From NCBI GenBank assembly GCA_020064725.1, contig JAGTWJ010000006.1:62001-126000 (forward strand): a stretch of DNA of 64,000 nucleotides. The letters are read 5' to 3'. The notes beneath the pieces were generated by a model, which saw only the letters and a list, made by a program, of their open reading frames with translations, did no database searches and had not been told where the DNA came from. How positions within the stretch are numbered: position 1 is the first letter of the stretch; every line of letters starts with the position of its first letter. The position numbers were made by a program, and so were the translations under genes. Of this stretch, positions 1-10,205 are shown piece after piece. Source of the stretch: Drechslerella dactyloides. Lineage: Eukaryota > Ascomycota > Orbiliomycetes > Orbiliales > Orbiliaceae.

Positions 1-1357
1 TGCCCTCTCCAAGCCATAAACTCTTAAGGGTGCTAGAGTGCCGCAGGATTCCAGGCAGCGGAACCCTTGACAGTCTGCTATCTGCCGTTGGAACTACATG
101 CAGCGATGTCAGCGTTGCTGGTATCTTGGCCAAGACATGGGCCGCAGTTTGCCATGATCCAGCCTCATGAAGCTGCAGATGTGCGAGTGACGAGAACTTC
201 GAGCACAACTCAACTAGCGTCTCGTTCAGGCCGGCGCCGCAATTTCTCAATGAGAGCGATTTCAACAAATGTACGGGTATGGCTTCGGAGAAATTCGGGT
301 GCTTGGGGAATCCATGTCGAAAACCGTTGATAGTCAAACTCTCTAGCTTCGGAAATTTTCGCGTCTCAAGCCATTTCCGAGCGTGCTCTTTAAACTCCAA
401 GATCTTCTCCATATATATGGGCATCCTCTCGAGCTGATGGAACCTACTCAGACAGCTTGTATGTGGGTCCGAGGAGCTTGGGTGGCGAGACCAGTCTGGA
501 GCTAGGCAGAAGTGCGTTGGCCTCATGAATATGCTCTCCATATGCAGGTTGAGATGTTTTAATCTCGACCCAACCGCTTCGAGCACAAAGAATGGTGTCT
601 GATCACCATCGTCAAAGCACTGTTCCAGGTTGAAGATCTCAAGGGTTTGAAGATCCGGGAGCCTGGAGAGAATTGGTGACTTCGTCTCCAACATTGACTG
701 CATTAAGTCACAAGGCGCCGACACGAGCTCTCGAATCCCTGGTTGCAATCGAAACAAAAGAGAGTAGTCCACTATGCCATGGAAGGTACACCTGAAAGCA
801 ATTTTAGAACTTTGCCTGATATTTGATTTGATTGGCATCGCTCAGGAGAGAACTCACTCAAATGCTATAAGCTGGCTTGGCTGCAATCTTTCAAAGAACA
901 TAGCAAGTTCGTCCTTCAAATCTTCTCGATTCGCCTTGAAAGGCTTTGATGAATGATCCTGATGGCGAGGCCACTCATACACCCCGTTTAACTGTCGGTC
1001 CCACATATTCTGAATGGGTCGCGTCCAACGAATCGACAGCCTTTTGATATACCGGATATGCGGGTTGTCGGGCCTCAGTATCGTCATTCTTTGCAATGGC
1101 GTGAAAAACGGATGGTCTCCAAACTTGAGGACAACAGAGCGATAAATTGCTGGCGCGATGTGGTAGTCGAATAATCGGTTGACGAGGCGAAGGCTGGAAA
1201 TTACACTGGAGTGATAAGAAGTGAACTGCCCACGGCGCAACGTTAGTTTCGATCGGCCTCCGCACGAGATTCGCCCTGACGGCTGCTTTGGACTCACAGA
1301 GACTAGGTCGAGAATATCTGCAATCACCTCATTTGGGAGGTCGGTGAGGCCAGTCAT
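1..1357 (-). CDS. F-box / leucine-rich-repeat-like protein (3' end cut by window edge)
   Basis: Two exons: 1357-858 and 791-1, with a 66-nt intron 857-792 (donor GTGAGT, acceptor TTTCAG). The join keeps the frame, and exon 2 stays open to the window edge, so the gene is only truncated by the window. The N-terminus (MTGLTDLPNEVIADILDLVS) is a standard F-box start, continuing through SSLRLVNRLFDYHIAPAIYR, the usual second F-box helix. Exon 2 holds leucine-rich stretches (LSRLPDLQTLEIFNLEQC, SRLKHLNLHMESIF, LLKSLSLRNCG, FSSLAHLQLHEAG) resembling degenerate LRRs. By family knowledge such proteins bind Skp1 through the F-box and pick substrates for an SCF ubiquitin ligase through the C-terminal repeats; the substrate is unknown. 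The F-box is clear; the LRR reading is by eye. Confidence 0.82.
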
Positions 1358-2060
1358 ATCGACCTATATATCGAGCCTCCTAGAGACACTGGGAATGTAA
1401 TATTGTACAATGGTGGGGAAGCTGAGATCGTAGTCGCGGTGATGCCGTCGCGTCCAGCCTACCGTAGACCTTAGACCTAAGAAATTGGTTGGACTAAAAG
1501 CAGCTCATCGATAGTATCGCACGCGAACACCGGGAGCTGAATAGGCCCGACCTTTCGCCCAGTTAAAGCCCAGCTGGCTACACCGCCGCCAAGGCCCTCG
1601 TGGATCCTGACGGTACAAGGTTGACGATGATTACATAATCTGGCAAACATAGTGTTTGGGATCATCTTCATTTATAGCGGTGCCGAAGCATTGCGATCGC
1701 GAGTCGGTGTATGTCCCATCGTTCATGCGGAAAATTTAGCGCTATTATCCAATAGTATCATAGATGAGGATATTATTCGACAACCAGGGATTGGGTATGC
1801 AGATATCTTCATGTATGCGGGTTTTCCCGCCGGTTTCGGTGACATTCAGATGTTCCTGGCCAAGGCATTGCTAATATATATTGAAGCGAGTCCACTGGTA
1901 CTCAGATTCTGGACTGCCAGGTGTGTTATAGCACACGAGGCGACGTTGTGGGTATAGTTATATTTGTACAGATAAACGTGCTCTGGCCAGCAGATAGAAG
2001 GTTGCATTGTGCCTTTGTCGCTATGAAGCTCGAAGAAACCAGTGGTGTAATTATTCGAGC
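1358..2060. other. Intergenic region, no supported gene
   Basis: About 700 bp between the F-box/LRR gene start and the end of the pepsin-like gene. One plus-strand frame (1652-1957, about 100 codons) is open but shows no known domain, signal peptide or intron structure, and I treat it as chance. The part just upstream of 1357 should hold the F-box promoter; I see no strong TATA box. Confidence 0.5.
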
Positions 2061-4040
2061 CTAAGCCGGCATTTCATAGAGTGATTTCCTTAAGCTCTGC
2101 CTCGTCCGGGACCCGAAGTTATTGCCGACGAGATGAAGCTGGGGATTGCTACTCGCACGAGGGTTCTCGCTGTTCTCGTGTGCCATCTCATGTATTTGAG
2201 CCCCGTCACATTCGTATATCATCTGGCTGTCCTTTTCAAGCCCCAAATCCCTGGGGGGGATATCCGGTACTGGCTGTCTGGAGTATTTCCTCCATAGGAA
2301 GTAGCCGAAAGACAGAGTGAGAAGGCCGAAGAAGGCAATCAGCGGACCGTAAATGATCGAGGGATTGTGATTACTTTGCCTGGGTGGCTCCGGGTCCGGA
2401 GGTTTTACAGCGCTCGCGCTGTAGCACGTCGGGTGCTTGATAGATACAATATCGGATGTGCTAGGAATAATTGTGGGGGTTTGTGCGAGATTAAAAGTTG
2501 AATTTTCATAGTTGACCATCAGATATACAGCCGAAAAGAAAGGAAGGCCAAAGGTTGGCCGGGCACCTTCTGCTGCTTGGGCCACTGTGAACATGAACTC
2601 AGGGTAGTCAGTATCTCTACTTTGCAAAGGCACTGTAAAGCCTTCTACATTAATTTCTCGACGACGCTGTATCAATTGCTGGGCTGGGATCTCTAGGTCA
2701 CTTTTCATTCCATTGATAGTGAGACTGAGAAATTGGCCATTGTTCTTCATCATCCTAAACAATTGTAGCGTTAGTCGCATAGCTTATAGGGCCAAGAAAG
2801 TAGAAACAGGCACGCAGCAGACTCGGCTCTGGTGTCTTGACCAAAGTGCGCATGCTGCTTTCATTGGGGTCTAAAAAAGGCACTTACAACGGCGTACGGT
2901 CAACCTGATATTGGTTTAGACCTGCTCCTGTAAGACCGATTGGTGATATCGGATTTATGGTGATTGGTTCATAATCACCCCCTTGGTCGATTATGTATTC
3001 CTTAGCACTAGCCGGTCTCTTATTAAGGGTTTGCCATTCTGCCCGCGGGAGCTCGAAACGGTTGGTCTGAGGGCTAATACAGGCGATAAAGGGTCGGGAG
3101 GCATTCAGATCTGATCGGCCAGTCCAACTGATCCCTTGGACTTCAACAGCAAATGGACAGCCTTCGTCTGATATGTTGAACTCAGAAAATGGCTCGCTAA
3201 TTTTGCTTCTGTCGTAACACCCAAGACACAGAGACCCAGGTACAGGTAGCTGTGTATATGAATCTCTGCTAGCATTGACTCTTCCTCCAAAGAAGCTCCA
3301 GCTTCGAGAAGGCAACGCATTGTCTGAGTATAAACTTTGGAGCAGGCTGGAGCTACTATTTAACCCGACGTACGCAGATTCAACGGCTACCTGCGTGACG
3401 TTAGGATCAGAATAGTACTTATATTTGGGCCACTGTCTGAGTGTGAAGTTTGGAAGTGTTATGTTCCCAATGGTAATTGAATCGCTTCCAATAGTGTAGA
3501 TGTCGGCATTGTCATCGGCCATTTCAACCGTGCCGGATTGGTCTGGATCGAAGAGACCTCCCGATAGAACTTCGTAGCCGGGCATGAAGGATCGTATCAA
3601 GGGGCACATGGCGGGAATCTCAGCCCCGTTTCTGATACCCTTGCAATCTCTTTTGGCTATCGTCACGTAGAGGTCCGCTTCTTGGGGACTATTCAAAAGA
3701 AAATATTGGTGTATAAATTAGCACCCATTTTTAAATTGTGTCTGTTAGGCCAATTCGCATATAGGATAAATTCTTACTTGATGTATAACGCCATGTTCTG
3801 TTTGCCAACTCTTGTCTGAAGGCCAAACGCCGTAGGACGAGCTGGAGCCGAGTCCTCAGCGGCCAACGGTACATCTCCAAATGGCACGAGAATGGGCTCC
3901 GGAATACTACTACAGTTTGCCAGCTGTTGTTCGGGACTTGGTGTTGGAGTTGCCACCGGCGGCGGGACGGATCGACTGGATACAGGGCGGGCGAAGAACC
4001 ACAAAATGGCGCGGCTCTTCCGCAAAATTCGTAATACCAT
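2061..4040 (-). CDS. Pepsin-fold (A1-like) single-pass membrane protein lacking catalytic aspartates
   Basis: Three exons: 4040-3778, 3688-2888 and 2754-2061, about 585 aa. Introns 3777-3689 (GTAAGA...TAG) and 2887-2755 (GTAAGTG...branch ACTAACG...TTTAG) restore one frame. The N-terminus is moderately hydrophobic and may be a signal sequence. The body follows fungal aspartic-protease-like proteins: GGLFDPDQSGTV, SAYVGLNSSSSLLQSL, PSRSWSFFGG and GSLCLGCYDRSKI (usual form GSLTLGGYDxSR). Where A1 peptidases have the two D[TS]G sites I see none; the second lies in CISPQTNRFELP, with Ser where Asp is expected. A membrane helix follows (YGPLIAFFGLLTLSFGYFLW), then a tail of about 80 residues. I infer an extracellular pepsin fold, non-catalytic, held in the plasma membrane. 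Many N-x-S/T sites fit secretion. The start codon is the least certain part. Confidence 0.8.
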
Positions 4041-5629
4041 AGCGACAAGTTTCTACTTGCGAACAAAACGACTGAAGAATAAAATGACTGAAGGAAGTGA
4101 AGTGAATTGAACGGGCTGGAGTAGCCCTTGCCTTGGAGCCCACCGGGTCTGTAGCTAATGCGAAAGTTCATTCTCCGCGCATGTGCGTGTGCACATCTGC
4201 ATCAATTTAAACAACATGCCTCTAAGACGGACTTTGAGTCTGCAGAGCATGATTGTGGAGCCTATCACCGGGACATCCAAGCACCTTATGTTGATTGCCC
4301 TTATAAACCTTGCTTGTTTGACACGCCGCTACCAATGAGCTGTGTGCTGTGCCGCGTTCATGAAAGTCATGACTGACGGACAGAAGGTATTAATATGGTG
4401 TTACTAAAATTGTCTCACGGCATGGAGTATGGTTACAGAGGCGTGGCGGAACCATCCTGTTCAGTACAGAAACCGAGTTCCAGTAATGGTGACGTGGGGC
4501 CGACGGTGGCTCCCGCGCAGGACACCTCGGCAGCCCTCGTTCTAAACTCGAACCGTGTTGAGTACTGTACTGGGAAGCTGCTCTTGCAGCCTAATTAGCT
4601 CCAGCTATATCGCAAAGAAAGGCCTTTGGATACAGAAACGACTCGGCCCGTTCATCTGATCTCTCGTGTAACGTGAGAGGGGAAACCTTGACAAGCGGGC
4701 TACGCAACAGTCTATTCGGTTATGGAGCTACGAGTTTCTGGGATAGTCTTACGTTAACGAGCTTTGCGACTACCAGCATGGAGTGAACGTTTGATACACA
4801 TTCTAATGATGGACAATCCGGAAACAGTTCCGGCACTACCTTCCCGAAAATTTCGAATACCAGTAGCTAAGTAGTTTGCTCTTGATGTTGCAACGCATTG
4901 GGGAATTGTGTCTACGGGCGCTTTGTCACATCAAAACATTTCTAGAAGCCGGCTTCGAAAGATCGCCGTAGCTGGGTGTTAAATCACCGGATTCATGACT
5001 TTGGTAATCTTCGGCGGTACATAACAGAAGCCAAGTGTTTGCGGCGCAGGCCCTCGCGATAACGAAGAGCAATCCATGTATATGTAAATATATCCCACAT
5101 GAGCAATCGGATCCGCCAATCTTATGATCTAGTAAATCGTGCCACATACCTGCAGGTGCTTGCCACGCGCAGAATCTTGCGCTCGAGGCTGAGGCTGCCT
5201 GACATATAACTCGATAGCGGTTGGCTAAATGTCTAACCTTGGAGTGCTGTCGGATATCCTCGTTTTAAGTAACTAAACCTAGAGCGGCTAGTAACTGACA
5301 AATGTGTATATATATTCTTGTGCAAGTTTGAGGGTGCCGTAAAGTAGGCAGATAGCCCCCTGCGCTTTTTTTTGTAGAACGGCTGAACTTGTAGAAGTTC
5401 AGCGTTTACTTCAATGATAATTGGACGCCCGACATTCAACTTCATCCGAGGATTCGGAGACCCAAATAATAACGAACGCTCTATTGTTTATCACTTCTAG
5501 TCATTTCTATGCTCTAGGGAACTTATCCATCCGGCGCCCGATCTATCTAAGTTCAGGTTCCAAACGCGGCGCCCCAACTGAATTTTGAAAGCCCAGAAGA
5601 CCTGGAAACTTTTCAGCTAAAGCGAAAGG
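4041..5629. other. Intergenic region, no supported gene
   Basis: About 1.6 kb between the pepsin-like gene start and the amidohydrolase stop. Only short open frames (at most about 75 codons) without domains or splice-linked partners. It should contain the pepsin-like promoter near 4041-4400 and the amidohydrolase 3' UTR near 5450-5629. I see no repeat structure. Confidence 0.5.
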
Positions 5630-7846
5630 TTAGATCGCGTTCCTCTGTTCGCGAATCCCCTCAAACTTGCCGCTTGCTCCTTTGCCGTCCCACCTTTTTT
5701 CTCCGCCAAGATACGTACCCCAAACACTCACACGCCTCAACTCGACCCTCTCATCAAGCACATCCTTGTCAACAACGACCCAATCCGCCCAGCCGCCCTT
5801 CTCAATCCTGCCAACACCGTATCCTTCCAACCACCCTCCATAGCCAACATTTCTTCCGAAGCCTCTCAGTGCCTGCAGCCTAGTCACTCGTTCATCATCC
5901 CATAACGGGTCCCTCCCACACCCATCTCCAATGATATCCTTAGGATCGCACCTAGTCACCGCAGCGTGCATGCCGGCCAGCGGCGATGGCGGCTCGACGG
6001 GAAAATCGGAGCCGAAAATTGGTGATAGTTTTGCCGGCGCGTCAGGCGACGGGAAGAGCGATGCCATGCGGTAGGCGGAGTTGCGGAGACGAGTCTCGCC
6101 GAGGCGGATTACCGCGTATGCCATGTCAGATGTCGCGTGGGTTGGCTGGATCGAGGGGATAATACCAAGTGTTTGAAGACGGGGCTGGTCGGATGGGTGC
6201 TATGAAAACGCGTTAGCGTATCGATTCCGCCTTTGCTCTTCTGCATACTCTTGAAGGGCAGTATGCCTTGGCGAAAACAGCTACGCGTCAATAGAGTTCA
6301 GAGGGTCATGGGGTAAACGCACGATGATCTGGGCGTGTTCAATTCGTAGGCGTCGGTCACCGCTAGCCCCTGGATGCAGTGACATCGCCTTCTCGAAGGC
6401 ATCCAACGCGGCGCGATTCGCGCGATCTCCGATGGCGTGGATATTCACTTGCCAGTTTTCCGAGTACCACTCGCTCGTTACCTTCGTTAGATGTGTCTCA
6501 TTGACAAGCATGGTGCCCTTTGTCGGGCTGTCGTTATAGGGATCAAGCAGGGCCGCACCCCAAGACCCAAGAGCACCATCTACGAGTCGACGTTAGCGCT
6601 ATAATATCTAAATCAGGGGGGCGAGCATACCAGCGAATATCTTGACAGCCCTCAGCATGAACATCCCATCGCGATTGATAACTTCCTCTTTCTGCACTTC
6701 GTTACAGAACGTATTTCGTACTCCACACTCGGCCATACCGTACACCCGAAGCCCGAGCCGCCCAGTCTCGGCCAGCCGCTTGTAAACCGGTACCTCCCGT
6801 CTGGCTGTCGCCGCGTCCATTACACCGACGAGACCAACTTTCTGCAGCTCTGGTATAGCAGTAGTGATGTACGTTTCAACGTCGTCCTCTGTTGGCTCTG
6901 GCATGACCTGGTAGATCAGATCCATTGCGTTATCGCAGAAGACTCCACGGGTGGGAATTGTGCCACCGGGGGGAGATGGTGGCAGAGGGTCTGATAACAA
7001 GCGGATGACAGCCTCGGAGACCCAGACGCAATGGACATCGACGCGGAAGAGGGCAATATAAAGGTTCGCCAGCCGCGGGTTGACAGCTAAGTCGTCCTAT
7101 AAATGTCGTGTACATTAGCAGTCTCACGGTGTATTGCTCGAGATAGGAGGGGCGTACAGCTGTGGGCATCTCGCCATCAAAGTACGCCTGGTCCCAGCCA
7201 TTGCCTTGAATCCAATTCTCACGAGTGCCATTGCCGTGAGATGGGCATTTCTGCAGATGCTCGAGGATTGCGTCGATGATGGCCGCCTTGCCTTTGTTGT
7301 AAGCCTATCGCGCGGTATCAGGTGTGAGTTATATTCCAGCTACTCGCCAACACCAGATGATGAAATTAGATGAAGGAGCCTACCTTCACGCCAGACTCCA
7401 TCATCCCGTACTGGACGATATGCCCTGTGGAAGTTCACATCACGCATCAGCTTGTCCGTCCATGATGGCTGCTGGAAACAAAAGGACGTACCATGTCCGT
7501 CCCAGAGCCCCGGAAGCACCCAACCATCCAGCTCTACTACATCACTAGCCAGCTCCTCTGGGACATCTTTCCTCCTCCGCCAGACCTCAGCGAAAGTGCC
7601 ATCATCTGCTACCTGGAAACACGTCGCCCGTGCAGGGACGGTCGTAAACTCGTCCTCGGTGGCGGTATAAACCCTTCTCTCTCTCGCGCAGTACACCGCG
7701 GTTCGGTTCCCTGGCGGCCCGAAGTACGGGATCGGAGCCGCCAGCGACGTGTAGAAACCATACGTCTTCCATGCGAGATACGCCAGGACCGCGAAGAGCA
7801 CTCCGCCTCTGTCGTCGCTCAGCTTCATCGGTGCCGTGGATTCCAC
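5630..7846 (-). CDS. YtcJ-like amidohydrolase (amidohydrolase_3 family) with N-terminal membrane anchor
   Basis: Six exons: 7846-7492, 7424-7384 (41 nt), 7304-7158, 7096-6631, 6579-6323 and 6199-5630; 1836 nt, about 611 aa. All junctions use GT-AG and are phase-consistent. The metal-binding HxH is completed only by splicing exon 1 to exon 2 (LPGLWDGHGH, H118 and H120). Later landmarks are FRVDVHCVWVSE, PPGGTIPTRGVFCDNAMD, VKIFADGALGSWGAAL, VNIHAIGDRANRAALDAF, RLRIEHAQIIHP, IPSIQPTHATSDMAYA and GSDFPVEPPSPLAGM, the order seen in YtcJ-type enzymes. Residues about 15-38 (GVLFAVLAYLAWKTYGFY) look like a membrane anchor. Family members hydrolyse amide or related C-N bonds at a metal centre; the substrate cannot be read here. 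It is divergent from a GNAT gene, which may hint at amide turnover (inference). Confidence 0.9.
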
Positions 7847-8136
7847 GCGACGCGACCTTCACTAGACTCAGACGGTCGCCTAATCGGGAAAGCAGCTGGA
7901 ACCGGCAGGCTTCCAGAACAAAGGCAAAGAAGCGCGTCCTGCGAATGGCAGAATTCGATTTGCTGGGTCGCCGACGGTAAGCGCCAATGGATCCGGTCGT
8001 GTCTGTCTTCTTTTATGGTCAATTGGGCCCCTGTCGGCGGAAGGAGTCAAACAGAAAAACTCTTCTCAGTTGGCCGATTCGGCGTCTATCGCGAGCATCT
8101 TTACGTCTGCAAAAGACCGCATTCCTCGTCCTCGAG
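7847..8136. promoter_or_regulatory. Shared divergent promoter, amidohydrolase / GNAT
   Basis: The ATGs of the minus-strand amidohydrolase (7846) and the plus-strand acetyltransferase (8137) are only 290 bp apart, so both promoters must overlap or abut here. Longer frames crossing this stretch run through the coding exons in other frames and are shadows. I see no clear TATA box. Co-regulation is inference. Confidence 0.5.
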
Positions 8137-9197
8137 ATGCCAATAAGCAAAATGACAACAGCGGACGGACGAGAAATCACTCTCGAAGTCGTTACCCAAA
8201 GGAACTCGTCCGCTGGCCTCAATGCCCGGCTAGCCGATATCGCATCTATCGCCTTCGCAGACGACGAATCCTTTGAGTGGCGGTACCCTAATCGAAACCA
8301 GTATCCTGCACACAACCGCTCGATCACTGCACGACACCGGGCAGCTGAATTGCTGGATCCAAGCGCATGGGTTGTTGTAGCATATGTCGACGGCCAAGCT
8401 GCGGGGTACGCCACTTGGCAACGGAAGGGTGATCCGTTGGGGGAAGAGGCGGAGAGGGATTTCTGGCTGCAGAGTAAGTCTGGTGCGGCCCTGGTCTATC
8501 ATTTGATGCATCTCTCTCGTACAAGCGCGTACGAGATATCAGAGGTGTAGAAATGTCGACAGTGAATTGTCTTGCAGAGATGCTTCGATATAGATACATT
8601 GTGCACCGTGCTCTAGAACATATAGACTCTGTGTAAAATGTGTCTCGATATACATACATACGCATTAAATGCACCCTGCGAACTCGAGCAGTCGAATTCA
8701 AACAAACGCTGAACAGAAACTGGGTATTCGCAGAAACGGAGCGGTCCCTCCACGGCATTGAACTGCGGCTAGCCTCGTACTTGTTCCCGCACCCAACTGC
8801 GTTTCCGCCCGCCATCGACCTCATGCGCCGGTGCTTCGCCGATACGGCTGCCGAGCTGCGCGCACTCCCAGGCTTCTCCACCTACCTCCACCTCAACATT
8901 CTCGCCGTCGACCCGGCGTACCAGCGCCAAGGCGTAGGCTCCCAGCTTGTATCCTGGGGCGTTTCAATGGCCCGCCGCAACAGAATCCCCTGCGCGCTGG
9001 AAGCAAGCCGGGCTGGAAAGAAAGTTTATTTGAAATCTGGATTCAAAGAACTCGGCATCTGCGACGGCTTCCACCCCAAAGCCGGGCAACCATTCGTCAA
9101 AGGCATGCACTGCGACAAAGAAGGCTGTCAGTTCGCTGTCGGTACAGTCATGATCTGGGAACCGCACCCAAATAATTCGATACCGAAGGAGATATAG
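8137..9197 (+). CDS. GNAT-family N-acetyltransferase
   Basis: Two exons, 8137-8473 and 8734-9197, about 266 aa. The 260-nt intron 8474-8733 starts GTAAGT and ends TTCGCAG; this acceptor gives the right phase and joins ERDFWLQ to KTERSLHGIELR. The start is the ATG of MPISKMTTADG; a second ATG lies five codons on. The acetyl-CoA motif A is clear near the middle of exon 2: LNILAVDPAYQRQGVGSQL, matching the Q/RxxGxG/A phosphate-binding loop, followed by the usual helix SWGVSMARR and the motif-B-like segment CALEASRAGKKVYLKSGFKE. Fungal GNATs of this size acetylate small amines, amino acids or drugs in the cytosol; the acceptor is unknown. The gene ends 27 bp before the stop of the convergent F-box-like gene. 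Confidence 0.9.
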
Positions 9198-9224
9198 TAA
9201 ATAGATGATACCCACATCACTCAA

Positions 9225-10205
9225 CTACCGGTGCTGGAACTCTCCTCCACGTCCCCACATCTTCCCGCCATTTTCCGCGTATAGCGCCAAACTCATGATG
9301 CTGAACGAATTATCCGTCTCCGGCACCTTCACACCACCCACATAATCATACCATACGTGCCCATCCGCCAGCTCGTTCGCTACCGTCGTCACCTCAATAG
9401 CTACCGCGCAATGTGTGCTATTATGGTTCCACAGACACTGTGTGCACGCGCCGTGGTTCCAGTCAAACAATCCATGGACCAGCATCACCGCTAGATCTCG
9501 TACTCGCAGCCCATCTGGTGGACAATCGAACGACATACCGTATGTGCAGCTGCGTGTACAACATCTAAAGCAACCCATTCGCACATGAATCGGCTCCGTT
9601 AAGGCGGGTCGTGTAACCTGCAGGTTCCCGAGCCGCGACGGCACACGCGGGAACAACCGTTTATCCATATACCAATTCACATCGTGTGGCGGGTTGCCCA
9701 CGATGTCGTCCAGGCCTGAGTAATTCCCGCTCGGGAGCAGCGGTGTATAATCCTTTTCTTTGCCTTCTCGTAAGCCTAGCTCGTCGTGCGCGCGACGCAC
9801 ATCCTCGATGACCCACTGCCATAGAGTATTAAACATCGAGAAGAATATCGGTGACACCTCCCGCGTCGGCCGAGGCGGGTCGTACACATACGGTCGGCCT
9901 AGGTCCGGCGTGTACGCCTCCTCAAGGTTTAGTCCCGGTGGCAAAGTGGACTTTGTCCACCGCCAGGAGTGCCATTGAATGATCGGATGGTCTGATGACT
10001 GGATCATGCGGTTGAACATAGGGTGCGCGCGCCGTACATTTCCGAGGAGTACGTGCGACGGAAGGTGCGAGAGGATGCAGGCGATGATGGCCGGATGTTG
10101 CATGAGTTTCTGGCCGCTGGCCGAGGGCCCGCTGAATAGGCGAGCAATGGCATCGAAGAAGCCGCTGCAGCACGAACAGCACCCGCGCCGCTTGCTGCGC
10201 GCCAT
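9225..10205 (-). CDS. F-box-like hypothetical protein
   Basis: Single exon, 326 aa, starting MARSKRRGCCSCC. A short Lys/Arg/Cys-rich N-terminus precedes an F-box-like helix pair (HPAIIACILSHLPSHVLLGN then VRRAHPMFNRMIQSSDHP), the place where related fungal proteins carry an F-box. The rest has no catalytic motif I recognise. It contains a cysteine-rich patch near residues 210-225 (MGCFRCCTRSCTYGMSFDC) and a segment GLRVRDLAVMLVHGLF that resembles the GVTVNDVIEAL-type segment of the neighbouring F-box gene at 14.6 kb, suggesting a distant paralogue. I infer a role as a substrate adaptor but the F-box is weak, so hypothetical protein is the safe call. Convergent with the GNAT gene, 27 bp between stops. 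Confidence 0.7.
   Translation of the reverse strand: MARSKRRGCCSCCSGFFDAIARLFSGPSASGQKLMQHPAIIACILSHLPSHVLLGNVRRAHPMFNRMIQSSDHPIIQWHSWRWTKSTLPPGLNLEEAYTPDLGRPYVYDPPRPTREVSPIFFSMFNTLWQWVIEDVRRAHDELGLREGKEKDYTPLLPSGNYSGLDDIVGNPPHDVNWYMDKRLFPRVPSRLGNLQVTRPALTEPIHVRMGCFRCCTRSCTYGMSFDCPPDGLRVRDLAVMLVHGLFDWNHGACTQCLWNHNSTHCAVAIEVTTVANELADGHVWYDYVGGVKVPETDNSFSIMSLALYAENGGKMWGRGGEFQHR

Noticed and set aside
7493..8146. 217-codon plus frame
   Set aside because: Runs antisense through amidohydrolase exon 1 and the shared promoter; no domain.
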